Made by a program: the position numbers and the translations under genes. Below the pieces are notes generated by a model, which was given only the letters and a program-made list of their open reading frames with translations, did not search any database and was not told the DNA's origin. 11,620 bases of DNA from Candidatus Curtissbacteria bacterium RIFCSPHIGHO2_01_FULL_41_11 (GTDB lineage Bacteria > Patescibacteriota > Microgenomatia > Curtissbacterales > GWA2-41-24), in NCBI GenBank assembly GCA_001776335.1, contig MFAZ01000040.1, positions 1 through 11,620 of the forward strand. The letters are read 5' to 3'. This document shows positions 1-5,442 of this stretch, in pieces. The stretch's first letter is position 1, and every line of letters starts with the position of its first letter.

Positions 1-421
1 CTGAATAGCCACTCCAACCATCTGGGTTAGTAAGTAGAGCCATAGAACCCTGCGGCGCAGAAATTAGAAATTCTTCTACATCCTCAACAGATTTTTTAAT
101 AGCTCCTCTTCTTTCTTTTTCTGAAACAGCTTCTACCAAGAGTTGGTTCCCATAAAGAGGTGCAACAATTCTTTGCCTGCCGTTTACGATTTGTTTGTCT
201 AGAACGATTGGGAATAAAAGCCCTTCGCAAAGATATTCAGTTTTGAAACCTTGGATATCTTGCTCGATTTTTTGGAAAGCTTGATCAAGTGAGTTCCCAC
301 TTTTGATGTCTTTCTCGAACCTGTCGACTTGGAGAGTTACATTGAAACCTGTTTGTGGAAGTAGATACCAATTGCTTTCTTCTGATGTAAAGGAAATATC
401 GGTGAGTGTTCGCTCGGCCAT
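1..421 (-). CDS. Hypothetical protein, 5' part only (C-terminus beyond the window)
   Basis: An open frame of 140 complete codons runs leftward from an ATG at 421-419 to the window edge without a stop. The protein begins MAERTLTDIS and has no signal peptide or membrane segment, so it is probably cytoplasmic. It contains a charged, helix-prone stretch (about residues 33-60), an alternating hydrophobic middle section, and the motif TNPDGWSGYS at the last visible residues. I do not recognise the family. The start is well supported: a strong Shine-Dalgarno GAGGAGG (complement of 429-435) lies 7 nt upstream, the clearest ribosome-binding site in the window. It lies downstream of the pilin cluster on the same strand, separated by a 295-bp gap, so it may be transcribed independently. 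That the frame is coding is likely; its function is unknown. Confidence 0.8.
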   Translation of the reverse strand, partial: MAERTLTDISFTSEESNWYLLPQTGFNVTLQVDRFEKDIKSGNSLDQAFQKIEQDIQGFKTEYLCEGLLFPIVLDKQIVNGRQRIVAPLYGNQLLVEAVSEKERRGAIKKSVEDVEEFLISAPQGSMALLTNPDGWSGYS

Positions 422-428
422 TAAAAAA

Positions 429-435
429 CCTCCTC
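429..435 (-). promoter_or_regulatory. Strong Shine-Dalgarno for the gene starting at 421
   Basis: The minus strand reads GAGGAGG, 7 nt before the ATG at 421. This near-perfect anti-16S match contrasts with most other genes in the window, which have weak or no Shine-Dalgarno. Confidence 0.75.
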
Positions 436-631
436 GTCGCGAGAAGGTTAGAGGTGCTTATTAGGCGCATATCCTGCTCGGGATTCTTAGGACTCATCGC
501 GGTATTCGGACTCCTCGTTTCACTCGGAGTAAACTCTCAACATGGCACGTTGTGGAACATTGTTTCTCGACGCGCGTGTCTTAAATTTATATCGAGCTTG
601 CGAAATACCGTTGCGGCACAGTTCCGGTTTT

Positions 632-659
632 CCCGCTTTGCCGAGTTCAGCGAGGCGAG
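632..659. repeat. Short GC-rich inverted-repeat element, related to 7156-7212
   Basis: The element starts CCCGCTTTGCC and ends AGCGAGGCGAG. The element at 7156-7212 starts CCCGCTTCGCC and ends with the identical AGCGAGGCGAG, but is about 29 bp longer inside. CGCT and AGCG arms allow a small hairpin. The shared ends suggest the same family of dispersed element, with this copy shortened internally. The relationship is read by eye from about 22 matched bases, so it is suggestive rather than proven. Confidence 0.45.
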
Positions 660-716
660 GCACCGGATTCCCCGCAATGAGGTCAATTTATAGATTACAC
701 TTGGTTTTAGGAAGAA

Positions 717-2570
717 TCAAGGGGTTGACTTGACGCAATCGGTGCTAATTCCCAGATGTTCCTGCAGAGCTTTGGGTTTTAAGGAAAAGTCACGACTAAA
801 TTCTTTGGCGCAGTCTGTTGAGCCGATGAACCTTTCTTTGATTTCGTTTTGAGTGTTTGATGATACAGCTTTTCCGGGAATGCTTTGGCTCTCACCCAGA
901 CAGTTTAAAAATTCGCTGTCCGGCATTTCCGGAAAACACCCTAGTTGCTGCCAGATAGAAAGCAAGCCTTGGCAGTCTAAACTTTGATTGGTCGGATCTG
1001 CGAGGCAGGTTTTTTTTTGGTCTAAAAGTTCTTGGGTTTTATTATCTTTTGTAAATTGGATTGAGTTGGGGATAAAAAATTTATAAATGCCCGGCCGGCC
1101 CTCTTCCTGGGGTGAGCTTATGCCTCCTTCGCCAAGCGAGTTGTATGTACTGTTATAAATTTCTGTAATGTACGGGATTCTAAGAGTCGGCCAACCCCTA
1201 ACTTCTACATTGCAGTCAAAAATGCCGTCGCCATCCGGGTCTCTACATGAATCAAAGTCGTCATCTTGTCTGTCTTCAGGCTTATCTGCAGTGGGGCGGA
1301 TTGTGAACGAGAAAGTCCAATTGTAGGCAAACGTACAAACAACGTTGGGGTTTGCTGTATCGAGCTTATTTGGGTCGGTCTTATTGCTGCAACTTACAGC
1401 TTTGTACGCCTGATCTTGTGGGAGAGCGCAGAACGGTGCTGAGCCTTCTTTGGGACTTGTTTTAAGAGATACCAGACAAGAAGGTGTTTGGGCATAGGCA
1501 ACCTTTATGGGAGCGATTTTTTTGATAGAAATTCGGAGTATATTTTTGACACTTTTTGCAGGGGATGAAAAAAGCTCGCGACAAAATTCTTTGACATTGG
1601 CGAAGAATTTTGTGAGAGGCGATGAGCTAATTGTTTCGTGGTTTTGAAACGATTGAGCAGACTGGGGGACAATTGTCTGATTCAGCTGGTCCGCTGTTGT
1701 TGTGGTTTTGAAAAACTGTGGCAGGACAAATTCAATATCAGTTGTTGATAGGGGACAGCTTTCACCTTTTTTGATCTTGTCAAATTGCTTTTGTGTGGCC
1801 GCAAGGCGAAATTGAATGTGACCTTTATAAAACTCGTCATAGGATGTAGGGATTTTTTCCCAATATTTCCCCCATGTTGCAAGCCAGGCCTCTTTTTCCG
1901 AATCCGGAGCGGAGGGATTGGGGAGGTCGGGGTTGCCAAATTCGTTAACTAGATCAAAAATCGTTTTTGGATCACCCTGGCCGTTTATATCCGTATAAGT
2001 GTCAGCTGCTTCCGGCAGACTCGGTTTATTGTAAATATAGTCGATGTATTTTATCCGGTAATCGTCGACTATTACTTGCGGAATGGCTTTTTGAATCGGG
2101 CCATGGAAACTATTAAAGTCCTGAGAATTTAGGCCGGTAATACTGTCCAGTCTGTGGCTGACTGTGTTGAAATTTCCTTCCAGATAATTGTAATTTGGTG
2201 CGGCGAAGAGCGATTGGAGTTTGGAAAAATCGATTGTAAAGGTGCCTGCAACATTTACAGTTTTTATATCGTTTTCGTTCCCCTGCACATTGAATACCTG
2301 ATCGAAATACGGGTCGCCGTTATCTTTTGTGACATAGTGGTCGGTAAGATTGTCGGTTTCAATGGCGTTTTGGCATGGTTGGGGGTTAGGCGCGTCCACT
2401 GCGTGGACAGCGCCGGTGAACAGTGCATAGTGCATAGTGAATAGTGAAAAAATTATCAAAAGTTTAAAGAGAAAGCTGCTAAAGATTAAACTTTGCACTC
2501 TCGCCCTGAGCGAAGCCGAAGGGTTGCACTTTGCACTTTGCACTAAATTAAGCCTGGGCAGCAGACTCAT
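717..2570 (-). CDS. Large secreted Cys-containing protein next to the pilin cluster, function unknown
   Basis: The longest frame gives 617 aa with a hydrophobic segment at residues 28-57 ending in a signal-peptidase-like AVHA site, so the mature protein is probably exported. The ATG at 2570 has no Shine-Dalgarno and the first 24 residues are encoded by repeat DNA. An in-frame GTG at 2498 would give a cleaner signal peptide, so the start is uncertain. The mature part has about 18 Cys, mostly after residue 330, suggesting disulfides. Residues 444-453 (DPDGDGIFDC) resemble a calcium-binding thrombospondin-type-3 or EF-hand-like loop. A second AYAQ site follows a weakly hydrophobic stretch at 350-360. 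The gene lies 22 bp after the last of six pilin-like genes on the same strand, so a role as a pilus-associated or surface protein is plausible but is inference. I do not recognise the family. Confidence 0.8.
   Translation of the reverse strand: MSLLPRLNLVQSAKCNPSASLRARVQSLIFSSFLFKLLIIFSLFTMHYALFTGAVHAVDAPNPQPCQNAIETDNLTDHYVTKDNGDPYFDQVFNVQGNENDIKTVNVAGTFTIDFSKLQSLFAAPNYNYLEGNFNTVSHRLDSITGLNSQDFNSFHGPIQKAIPQVIVDDYRIKYIDYIYNKPSLPEAADTYTDINGQGDPKTIFDLVNEFGNPDLPNPSAPDSEKEAWLATWGKYWEKIPTSYDEFYKGHIQFRLAATQKQFDKIKKGESCPLSTTDIEFVLPQFFKTTTTADQLNQTIVPQSAQSFQNHETISSSPLTKFFANVKEFCRELFSSPAKSVKNILRISIKKIAPIKVAYAQTPSCLVSLKTSPKEGSAPFCALPQDQAYKAVSCSNKTDPNKLDTANPNVVCTFAYNWTFSFTIRPTADKPEDRQDDDFDSCRDPDGDGIFDCNVEVRGWPTLRIPYITEIYNSTYNSLGEGGISSPQEEGRPGIYKFFIPNSIQFTKDNKTQELLDQKKTCLADPTNQSLDCQGLLSIWQQLGCFPEMPDSEFLNCLGESQSIPGKAVSSNTQNEIKERFIGSTDCAKEFSRDFSLKPKALQEHLGISTDCVKSTP
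2416..2450. repeat. 7-nt tandem array, five units of GTGMAHA, inside a signal-peptide coding region
   Basis: Five consecutive heptamers read GTGAACA, GTGCATA, GTGCATA, GTGAATA, GTGAAAA. On the minus strand they encode residues around SLFTMHYALFTG of the secreted protein's signal sequence. Because 7 is not a multiple of 3, successive units are read in different frames. Confidence 0.7.
2493..2544. repeat. TTGCACT heptamer array interrupted by a GC-rich 24-bp element
   Basis: One TTGCACT unit (2493-2499) is followed by a 24-bp GC-rich block (2500-2523) and then three perfect TTGCACT units (2524-2544). The block contains CCCTGAGCGAAGCCGAAGGG, a sequence type I recall as a short dispersed palindrome in environmental bacterial genomes. 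The layout looks like insertion of the block into a heptamer array, or insertion with a 7-bp target duplication. The whole stretch lies within the N-terminal coding region of the secreted protein if the 2570 start is used. Confidence 0.65.
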
Positions 2571-2592
2571 AATTTAAGGGTACCACAAGTTG

Positions 2593-2952
2593 TCAGGGTA
2601 TTGGGAGATTTACGACGGTCACATCCACTCCGGTAACTTCGGCAATTATTTGCAATATTAACCAGGAGGCGATGACGAGAATAATACCTAAAACTGCGAA
2701 AGTGAGAGTAGTTCTTGCACCTCCAGCGGCTTTTGGATCCCCGCCGGATGTTAAAAATTTATAACCTCCGACTATTAGCATGATGAAAAATGCTATGCCT
2801 GCTGCGGGGGCCAGAAGGCCGATGATTTTCTGGAGAATGGTGATAACATTGCCAATACAGGCGGGTTCACCGGCATTACCACAGGTTGCCGCATATGCAG
2901 GAGTTGCAAAAAATACCAAAGCTATAGGTGCAAGGATCTTAGAAACAAGCAT
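2593..2952 (-). CDS. T4SS-pilin-like two-helix protein (sixth of the array)
   Basis: The 119-aa product has a signal peptide (residues 1-21, cleavage after AYA) and then a short segment with two Cys (ATCGNAGEPAC). Two membrane helices (about 43-66 and 84-106) flank a conserved loop, GGYKFLTSGGDPKAAGGAR. This architecture and loop match the small VirB2/TrbC-like T4SS pilin family common in CPR genomes. The family resemblance is by motif and topology, not a database search. It would be an inner-membrane protein that may polymerise into a surface filament. The gene starts 7 nt after the stop of the previous paralogue and has only a weak purine stretch as ribosome-binding site, so translational coupling is likely. 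It ends 22 bp before the large secreted protein gene. Confidence 0.85.
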   Translation of the reverse strand: MLVSKILAPIALVFFATPAYAATCGNAGEPACIGNVITILQKIIGLLAPAAGIAFFIMLIVGGYKFLTSGGDPKAAGGARTTLTFAVLGIILVIASWLILQIIAEVTGVDVTVVNLPIP

Positions 2953-2959
2953 CTTGCTT

Positions 2960-3364
2960 CTATGGAGCGTCAGTTATCTGTGGGATGTTGACACCTCCAG
3001 AGATGATATTGATGCCAAAGAATGTTTCCACCAATTTGATTAAGGCGTATGCAACAAGTACTATGACTAAACCGATTAGGGCTGCTGTAATCATATTTCT
3101 TGCAGAGCCTACTGCTTTTTCGTCTCCGCCTGCAGTGATCCAGCGAATGCCACCAATGAGAAGCATGACGAATGCAAGTACGAATGCGACTACAAGGATG
3201 AATTGGATTATCGTACGAATTACTGAGACGATGTTATTTATTGGTCTTATGTCTTTTGGAACAAGTTCGCCAGAGGGAACCAATGCAAGAATACCAGTTG
3301 GTGAGAGTAATGCAGCCGTATATAGGGCTGCCGGGATAATTAATTTTCGAGCTTTTTTTAACAT
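2960..3364 (-). CDS. T4SS-pilin-like two-helix protein (fifth of the array)
   Basis: The 134-aa product has an N-terminal signal or anchor (residues 1-28) and a short extracytoplasmic part rich in Pro and Ile. Two membrane helices (about 52-72 and 90-112) enclose the loop GGIRWITAGGDEKAVGSAR, the signature shared by all six paralogues. A C-terminal tail (GINIISGGVNIPQITDAP) follows the second helix. Its likely role is a pilin-like subunit of a type IV secretion-type apparatus, assigned by family resemblance. The start is supported by a Shine-Dalgarno-like AGGGGGT 11 nt upstream (complement of 3376-3382). A 71-bp gap separates it from the preceding paralogue, wide enough for an internal promoter, though I see no clear one. 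No Cys is present, unlike the flanking paralogue at 2593. Confidence 0.85.
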   Translation of the reverse strand: MLKKARKLIIPAALYTAALLSPTGILALVPSGELVPKDIRPINNIVSVIRTIIQFILVVAFVLAFVMLLIGGIRWITAGGDEKAVGSARNMITAALIGLVIVLVAYALIKLVETFFGINIISGGVNIPQITDAP

Positions 3365-3375
3365 TACTTCGTTTC

Positions 3376-3382
3376 ACCCCCT
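3376..3382 (-). promoter_or_regulatory. Shine-Dalgarno-like site for the gene starting at 3364
   Basis: The minus strand reads AGGGGGT, 11 nt before the ATG. Spacing is a little long but the purine run is distinct and supports this start. Confidence 0.5.
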
Positions 3383-3435
3383 TTTATGCCTTCTTATCTG
3401 ATTTTGTCACAATATTTTTATGGGGACAAGTACTA

Positions 3436-3783
3436 TCATGGATTTAGACTGAATGGTCCGGATAAAAACTGAACTTTGAATACTGTTTCTACTAGTTTTA
3501 TTATGGCGTATGAGCCGACGACTATGACAAGACCAATGAGTCCCCAGTAGATCCTGCTCCAGGCGGAAGTGACTTTTTTGGGGTCGTCGCCGGCAAAGAT
3601 AAAGCTATAGCCGGCAAAAATCATCCAAATCAGGCCGACTACAAAGGCAACTGTAATCAGAAGTGAGATGCCAGAGCTTATGAGGCTGGCAACGAAGCCG
3701 GACGGATCACCGCCCGTATCGGGAACCGTTCCTGGTTGGGGAGCAATTTTACCCAGTGGATTGGCGGCAAGGAAATTCAACAT
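3436..3783 (-). CDS. T4SS-pilin-like two-helix protein (fourth of the array), divergent loop
   Basis: The 115-aa product lacks an obvious cleavable signal and starts with a Pro/Gly-rich segment (residues 8-28). Two hydrophobic helices follow (about 31-58 and 78-98). The loop between them is AGYSFIFAGDDPKKVTSAWSR, in which the usual IT(S/A)xGD is replaced by IFAGDD. It otherwise aligns with the other pilin-like paralogues, including IIKLVE after the second helix, which it shares with the product of the gene at 2960-3364. Upstream of its ATG there is no Shine-Dalgarno: an AATTTCT heptamer array begins directly beside the start codon. How this gene is translated is therefore unclear. A downstream start is not available without losing the first helix. 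Confidence 0.82.
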   Translation of the reverse strand: MLNFLAANPLGKIAPQPGTVPDTGGDPSGFVASLISSGISLLITVAFVVGLIWMIFAGYSFIFAGDDPKKVTSAWSRIYWGLIGLVIVVGSYAIIKLVETVFKVQFLSGPFSLNP

Positions 3784-3910
3784 ATAAATTTCTAATTTTT
3801 AATTTCTAATTTCTAATTAAATCCCAATGACCAAATCCTAAATTTAGAAATTGGTGCTTAAGCAATTATTTAAATCAATTAGTGCAATTAGGTTAATTAG
3901 GTCAATTTTA
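3784..3910. repeat. AT-rich short-period repeat filling the gap between two pilin genes
   Basis: The gap consists almost wholly of short repeats. A 7-nt-period part (AATTTCT, AATTTTT, AATTTCT, AATTTCT) runs into an AAATCCC/AATGACC-type stretch. A 9-nt-period part (CAATTAGTG, CAATTAGGT, TAATTAGGT) then reaches the stop codon of the gene at 3908, whose TAA lies inside the repeat. The last 47 bp (3864-3910) match 11436-11480 with only a few differences and a 2-nt gap, including 17 identical bases TAATTAGGTCAATTTTA. The repeat covers the whole gap to both gene edges. Confidence 0.75.
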
Positions 3911-4216
3911 AGTGATTGCTACATTTGACCCCAAGAATTGCTGGACAATTCTCAGGATAATAAACGCAAGAGCCGTAACTATTAATCCAATAATAGCATA
4001 GGTTAAAGTTTGGGTTGCGCTTTGCATTTTCTTCTCGTCACCGGCTGCTGTTATAAACTTTATTCCACCGATTATTATAAAAATCAGCGCCAGGGCGCCT
4101 GCAAAACTGGTGAGAATTATTATTATGTTGCTTACTAAATCACCGGTAGTTGCAAACCGGTTAGCAGGAGTGAATTCGTTTTTGATACTGAAGGAGGCGG
4201 CAAGTAAATCTTTCAT
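3908..4216 (-). CDS. T4SS-pilin-like two-helix protein (third of the array)
   Basis: The 102-aa product is the shortest paralogue. It has a brief N-terminal segment (MKDLLAASFS) without a classical signal peptide. Two membrane helices (about 27-50 and 70-92) are joined by the loop GGIKFITAAGDEKKMQSATQ, the family signature. It should be an inner-membrane pilin-like subunit. Its ATG at 4216 directly abuts the TAA of the preceding gene (4219-4217) with no spacer, so the two are almost certainly co-transcribed and translationally coupled. Its own stop codon is supplied by the intergenic repeat that fills the next gap. The assignment is by motif and gene context only. Confidence 0.85.
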   Translation of the reverse strand: MKDLLAASFSIKNEFTPANRFATTGDLVSNIIIILTSFAGALALIFIIIGGIKFITAAGDEKKMQSATQTLTYAIIGLIVTALAFIILRIVQQFLGSNVAIT

Positions 4217-4627
4217 TTATACTATCCCACTGTTCCCCAAGAAAATATTATCAATAATCTGAAGGGCGGCAAAGGCCAAAACAACAATGGCGAAGCCAAT
4301 TATGGCGTAAATCAATCTGCCTCGTGCTGCATTTGCCGCTTCCGGATTGCCGCTTGAAGTGATGAATTGAATACCGGAGATAATGATGATAATTACGGCT
4401 ATCATTCCGGCGAGCCCTATTACAATCGGGAGAAAAACATTTATAACTTTTGCCGGCAAACCTTGTTCCCCACCGAACGTGCCACTGGTCGGATCGGGGA
4501 TATTACCAATGCAGGTAAAGAAGTTAGTACAACCTCCGCCTTCCTCGCCAGGTATAACCGCAAGTGATGCCGCAGGATTTAGGAGAAGAATAGTAATAGT
4601 TATTACATGGATCAGTATTTTTGTCAT
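4217..4627 (-). CDS. T4SS-pilin-like two-helix protein (second of the array)
   Basis: The 136-aa product has a signal peptide (residues 1-23, cleavage near SLA) and a Gly-rich extracytoplasmic stretch with two Cys (CTNFFTC), which may form a disulfide. Two membrane helices (about 60-83 and 105-126) flank the loop SGIQFITSSGNPEAANAARG. In the signature the Asp of SGD is Asn here. The start codon overlaps the TGA of the upstream gene by four bases (ATGA), typical of translational coupling. It is placed in the small T4SS pilin family by architecture. Together with the first gene of the array it forms the most tightly coupled pair, so the two products may be needed in fixed ratio. Confidence 0.86.
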   Translation of the reverse strand: MTKILIHVITITILLLNPAASLAVIPGEEGGGCTNFFTCIGNIPDPTSGTFGGEQGLPAKVINVFLPIVIGLAGMIAVIIIIISGIQFITSSGNPEAANAARGRLIYAIIGFAIVVLAFAALQIIDNIFLGNSGIV

Positions 4628-5373
4628 AATCCGATGATTTGGATGCCGATGAATCTCAGAATCAAAACAGAAAATATCAAAAACAAAAGTCCTGCGATTG
4701 CGGCCACAATCATATCGCGGCCTCCGGAGAGCTTCTGCTGATCACCGGATGAGGTCAGGACTCTGATTGAGCCAATTACCATAAGAATTAGTGCGATTCC
4801 GCCACCCACACCGGTTGCTATTTGCAAGATTTTGGCTGCAAGAGCCTGTGGATTAGTCGGAATTTCGCCCAATGCGGTGTCGCAGGTACCCCCTTCGCAG
4901 GGATTTTTGCCTAGAGGTCCTCCGCCGGCTTTTTGGTTTGTTAAGGCATCCTTACATTCTGAGAAAGTATATGGTCCTGTTGGATCAGCGACACATGTAT
5001 CTATGGTTACTCCCAAAGTTCCAGCTTGGGCAATTTTGAATTGACCAGGATTTAGTTGGTTGGCTAGCGCATCTTGGCATTGCGACCAAGTCATGGAAGC
5101 ACTTGGACTGTTGTCAGGTACGCATGAAGGGACAGAACCTAAAACTGTGCCGATTTTAAATTTACCAGGGTGTTGTTGATTAGCCAGCGCATCCTGACAG
5201 TCAGTAAGTGTCTGATATGGACCGCTTGGGTCTGTTACACAGATATCTTTATTCCCAAGGTCTATATGTAATATTTTATATTTGTTACCTGCGGCTTTTA
5301 GTTGTCCTGGCCAAACTAAGGCTATTAAAATAAATGAGATGACGGATAGACAAAAAAAGATAATTCTTGTCAT
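4624..5373 (-). CDS. Pilin-like protein with a triple Cys-repeat extracytoplasmic extension (first of the array)
   Basis: The 249-aa product is about twice the size of its paralogues. Residues 1-28 form a signal peptide. Residues 44-148 hold three related repeats, each opening with a Cys and closing with CxDAL(A/T)NQ: C45-C59, C84-C99 and C127-C140. A further pair (C159, C164) follows. The first two repeats continue with PG(K/Q)FKI. Residues 185-206 and 222-244 are membrane helices around VLTSSGDQQKLSGGRD, the pilin-family signature. The Cys pairs probably form small disulfide loops outside the membrane. This could be a tip, adhesin or specialised pilin, which is inference. The gene is first in the operon, with a candidate promoter 9 nt upstream of its ATG and no Shine-Dalgarno. 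Confidence 0.86.
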   Translation of the reverse strand: MTRIIFFCLSVISFILIALVWPGQLKAAGNKYKILHIDLGNKDICVTDPSGPYQTLTDCQDALANQQHPGKFKIGTVLGSVPSCVPDNSPSASMTWSQCQDALANQLNPGQFKIAQAGTLGVTIDTCVADPTGPYTFSECKDALTNQKAGGGPLGKNPCEGGTCDTALGEIPTNPQALAAKILQIATGVGGGIALILMVIGSIRVLTSSGDQQKLSGGRDMIVAAIAGLLFLIFSVLILRFIGIQIIGL

Positions 5374-5382
5374 CGTATTTCA

Positions 5383-5412
5383 AGTGTAACATTGCTTCTT
5401 TATTCGGTGCAA
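5383..5412 (-). promoter_or_regulatory. Candidate promoter of the pilin operon
   Basis: On the minus strand TTGCAC (5412-5407) and TACACT (5388-5383) are separated by 18 nt, and a TG one base before the -10 makes an extended -10. The -10 box ends 9 nt before the ATG at 5373, so the leader would be very short. The hexamers are imperfect matches to the sigma-70-type consensus, so confidence is moderate. Confidence 0.45.
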
Positions 5413-5422
5413 AGAAGTCCTT

Positions 5423-5431
5423 TGTTATAAT
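5423..5431 (+). promoter_or_regulatory. Extended -10 promoter (TGTTATAAT) of the SpoIID-like gene
   Basis: A perfect TATAAT at 5426-5431 is preceded by TG with one base between, an extended -10. The -35 region is poor, as is usual for extended -10 promoters. Only 11 nt separate the box from the ATG at 5443 and no Shine-Dalgarno is present, so the mRNA would have a leader of about 5 nt or none. Confidence 0.6.
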
Positions 5432-5442
5432 TAATAAACTTC

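Larger units (their letters stand above)
422..716. other. 295-bp spacer with inverted repeats and no convincing gene
   Basis: This gap separates the end of the large secreted-protein gene (717) from the start of the gene at 421. Short ORFs exist (for example 406-693 on the plus strand) but show no ribosome-binding site, no recognisable domain, and overlap the start of the minus-strand gene. The DNA contains several inverted repeats: TCCGGT/ACCGGA arms around the GC-rich element at 632-659, CTCGA/TCGAG arms around 568-597, and an ACTCC/GGAGT hairpin at 510-530. On the minus strand a TATAAA at 591-586 could be a -10 box; I find no good -35. If it is real, the gene at 421 would have a structured leader of roughly 160 nt. 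I found no tRNA, tmRNA, RNase P or SRP RNA signature. Confidence 0.4.

Noticed and set aside
406..693. 95-aa plus-strand ORF
   Set aside because: It overlaps the supported start of the minus-strand gene at 421, has no ribosome-binding site or recognisable domain, is Arg/Ser-rich as expected for chance translation of GC-rich repeats, and runs through the inverted-repeat elements.
3784..3910. CRISPR array
   Set aside because: Units are 7-9 nt without unique spacers of constant length, and no cas gene is present.
2593..5373. TGA recoded as Gly (genetic code 25)
   Set aside because: TGA ends several pilin-like genes precisely where the family's second helix and short tail finish, and the next gene starts at or just after it.
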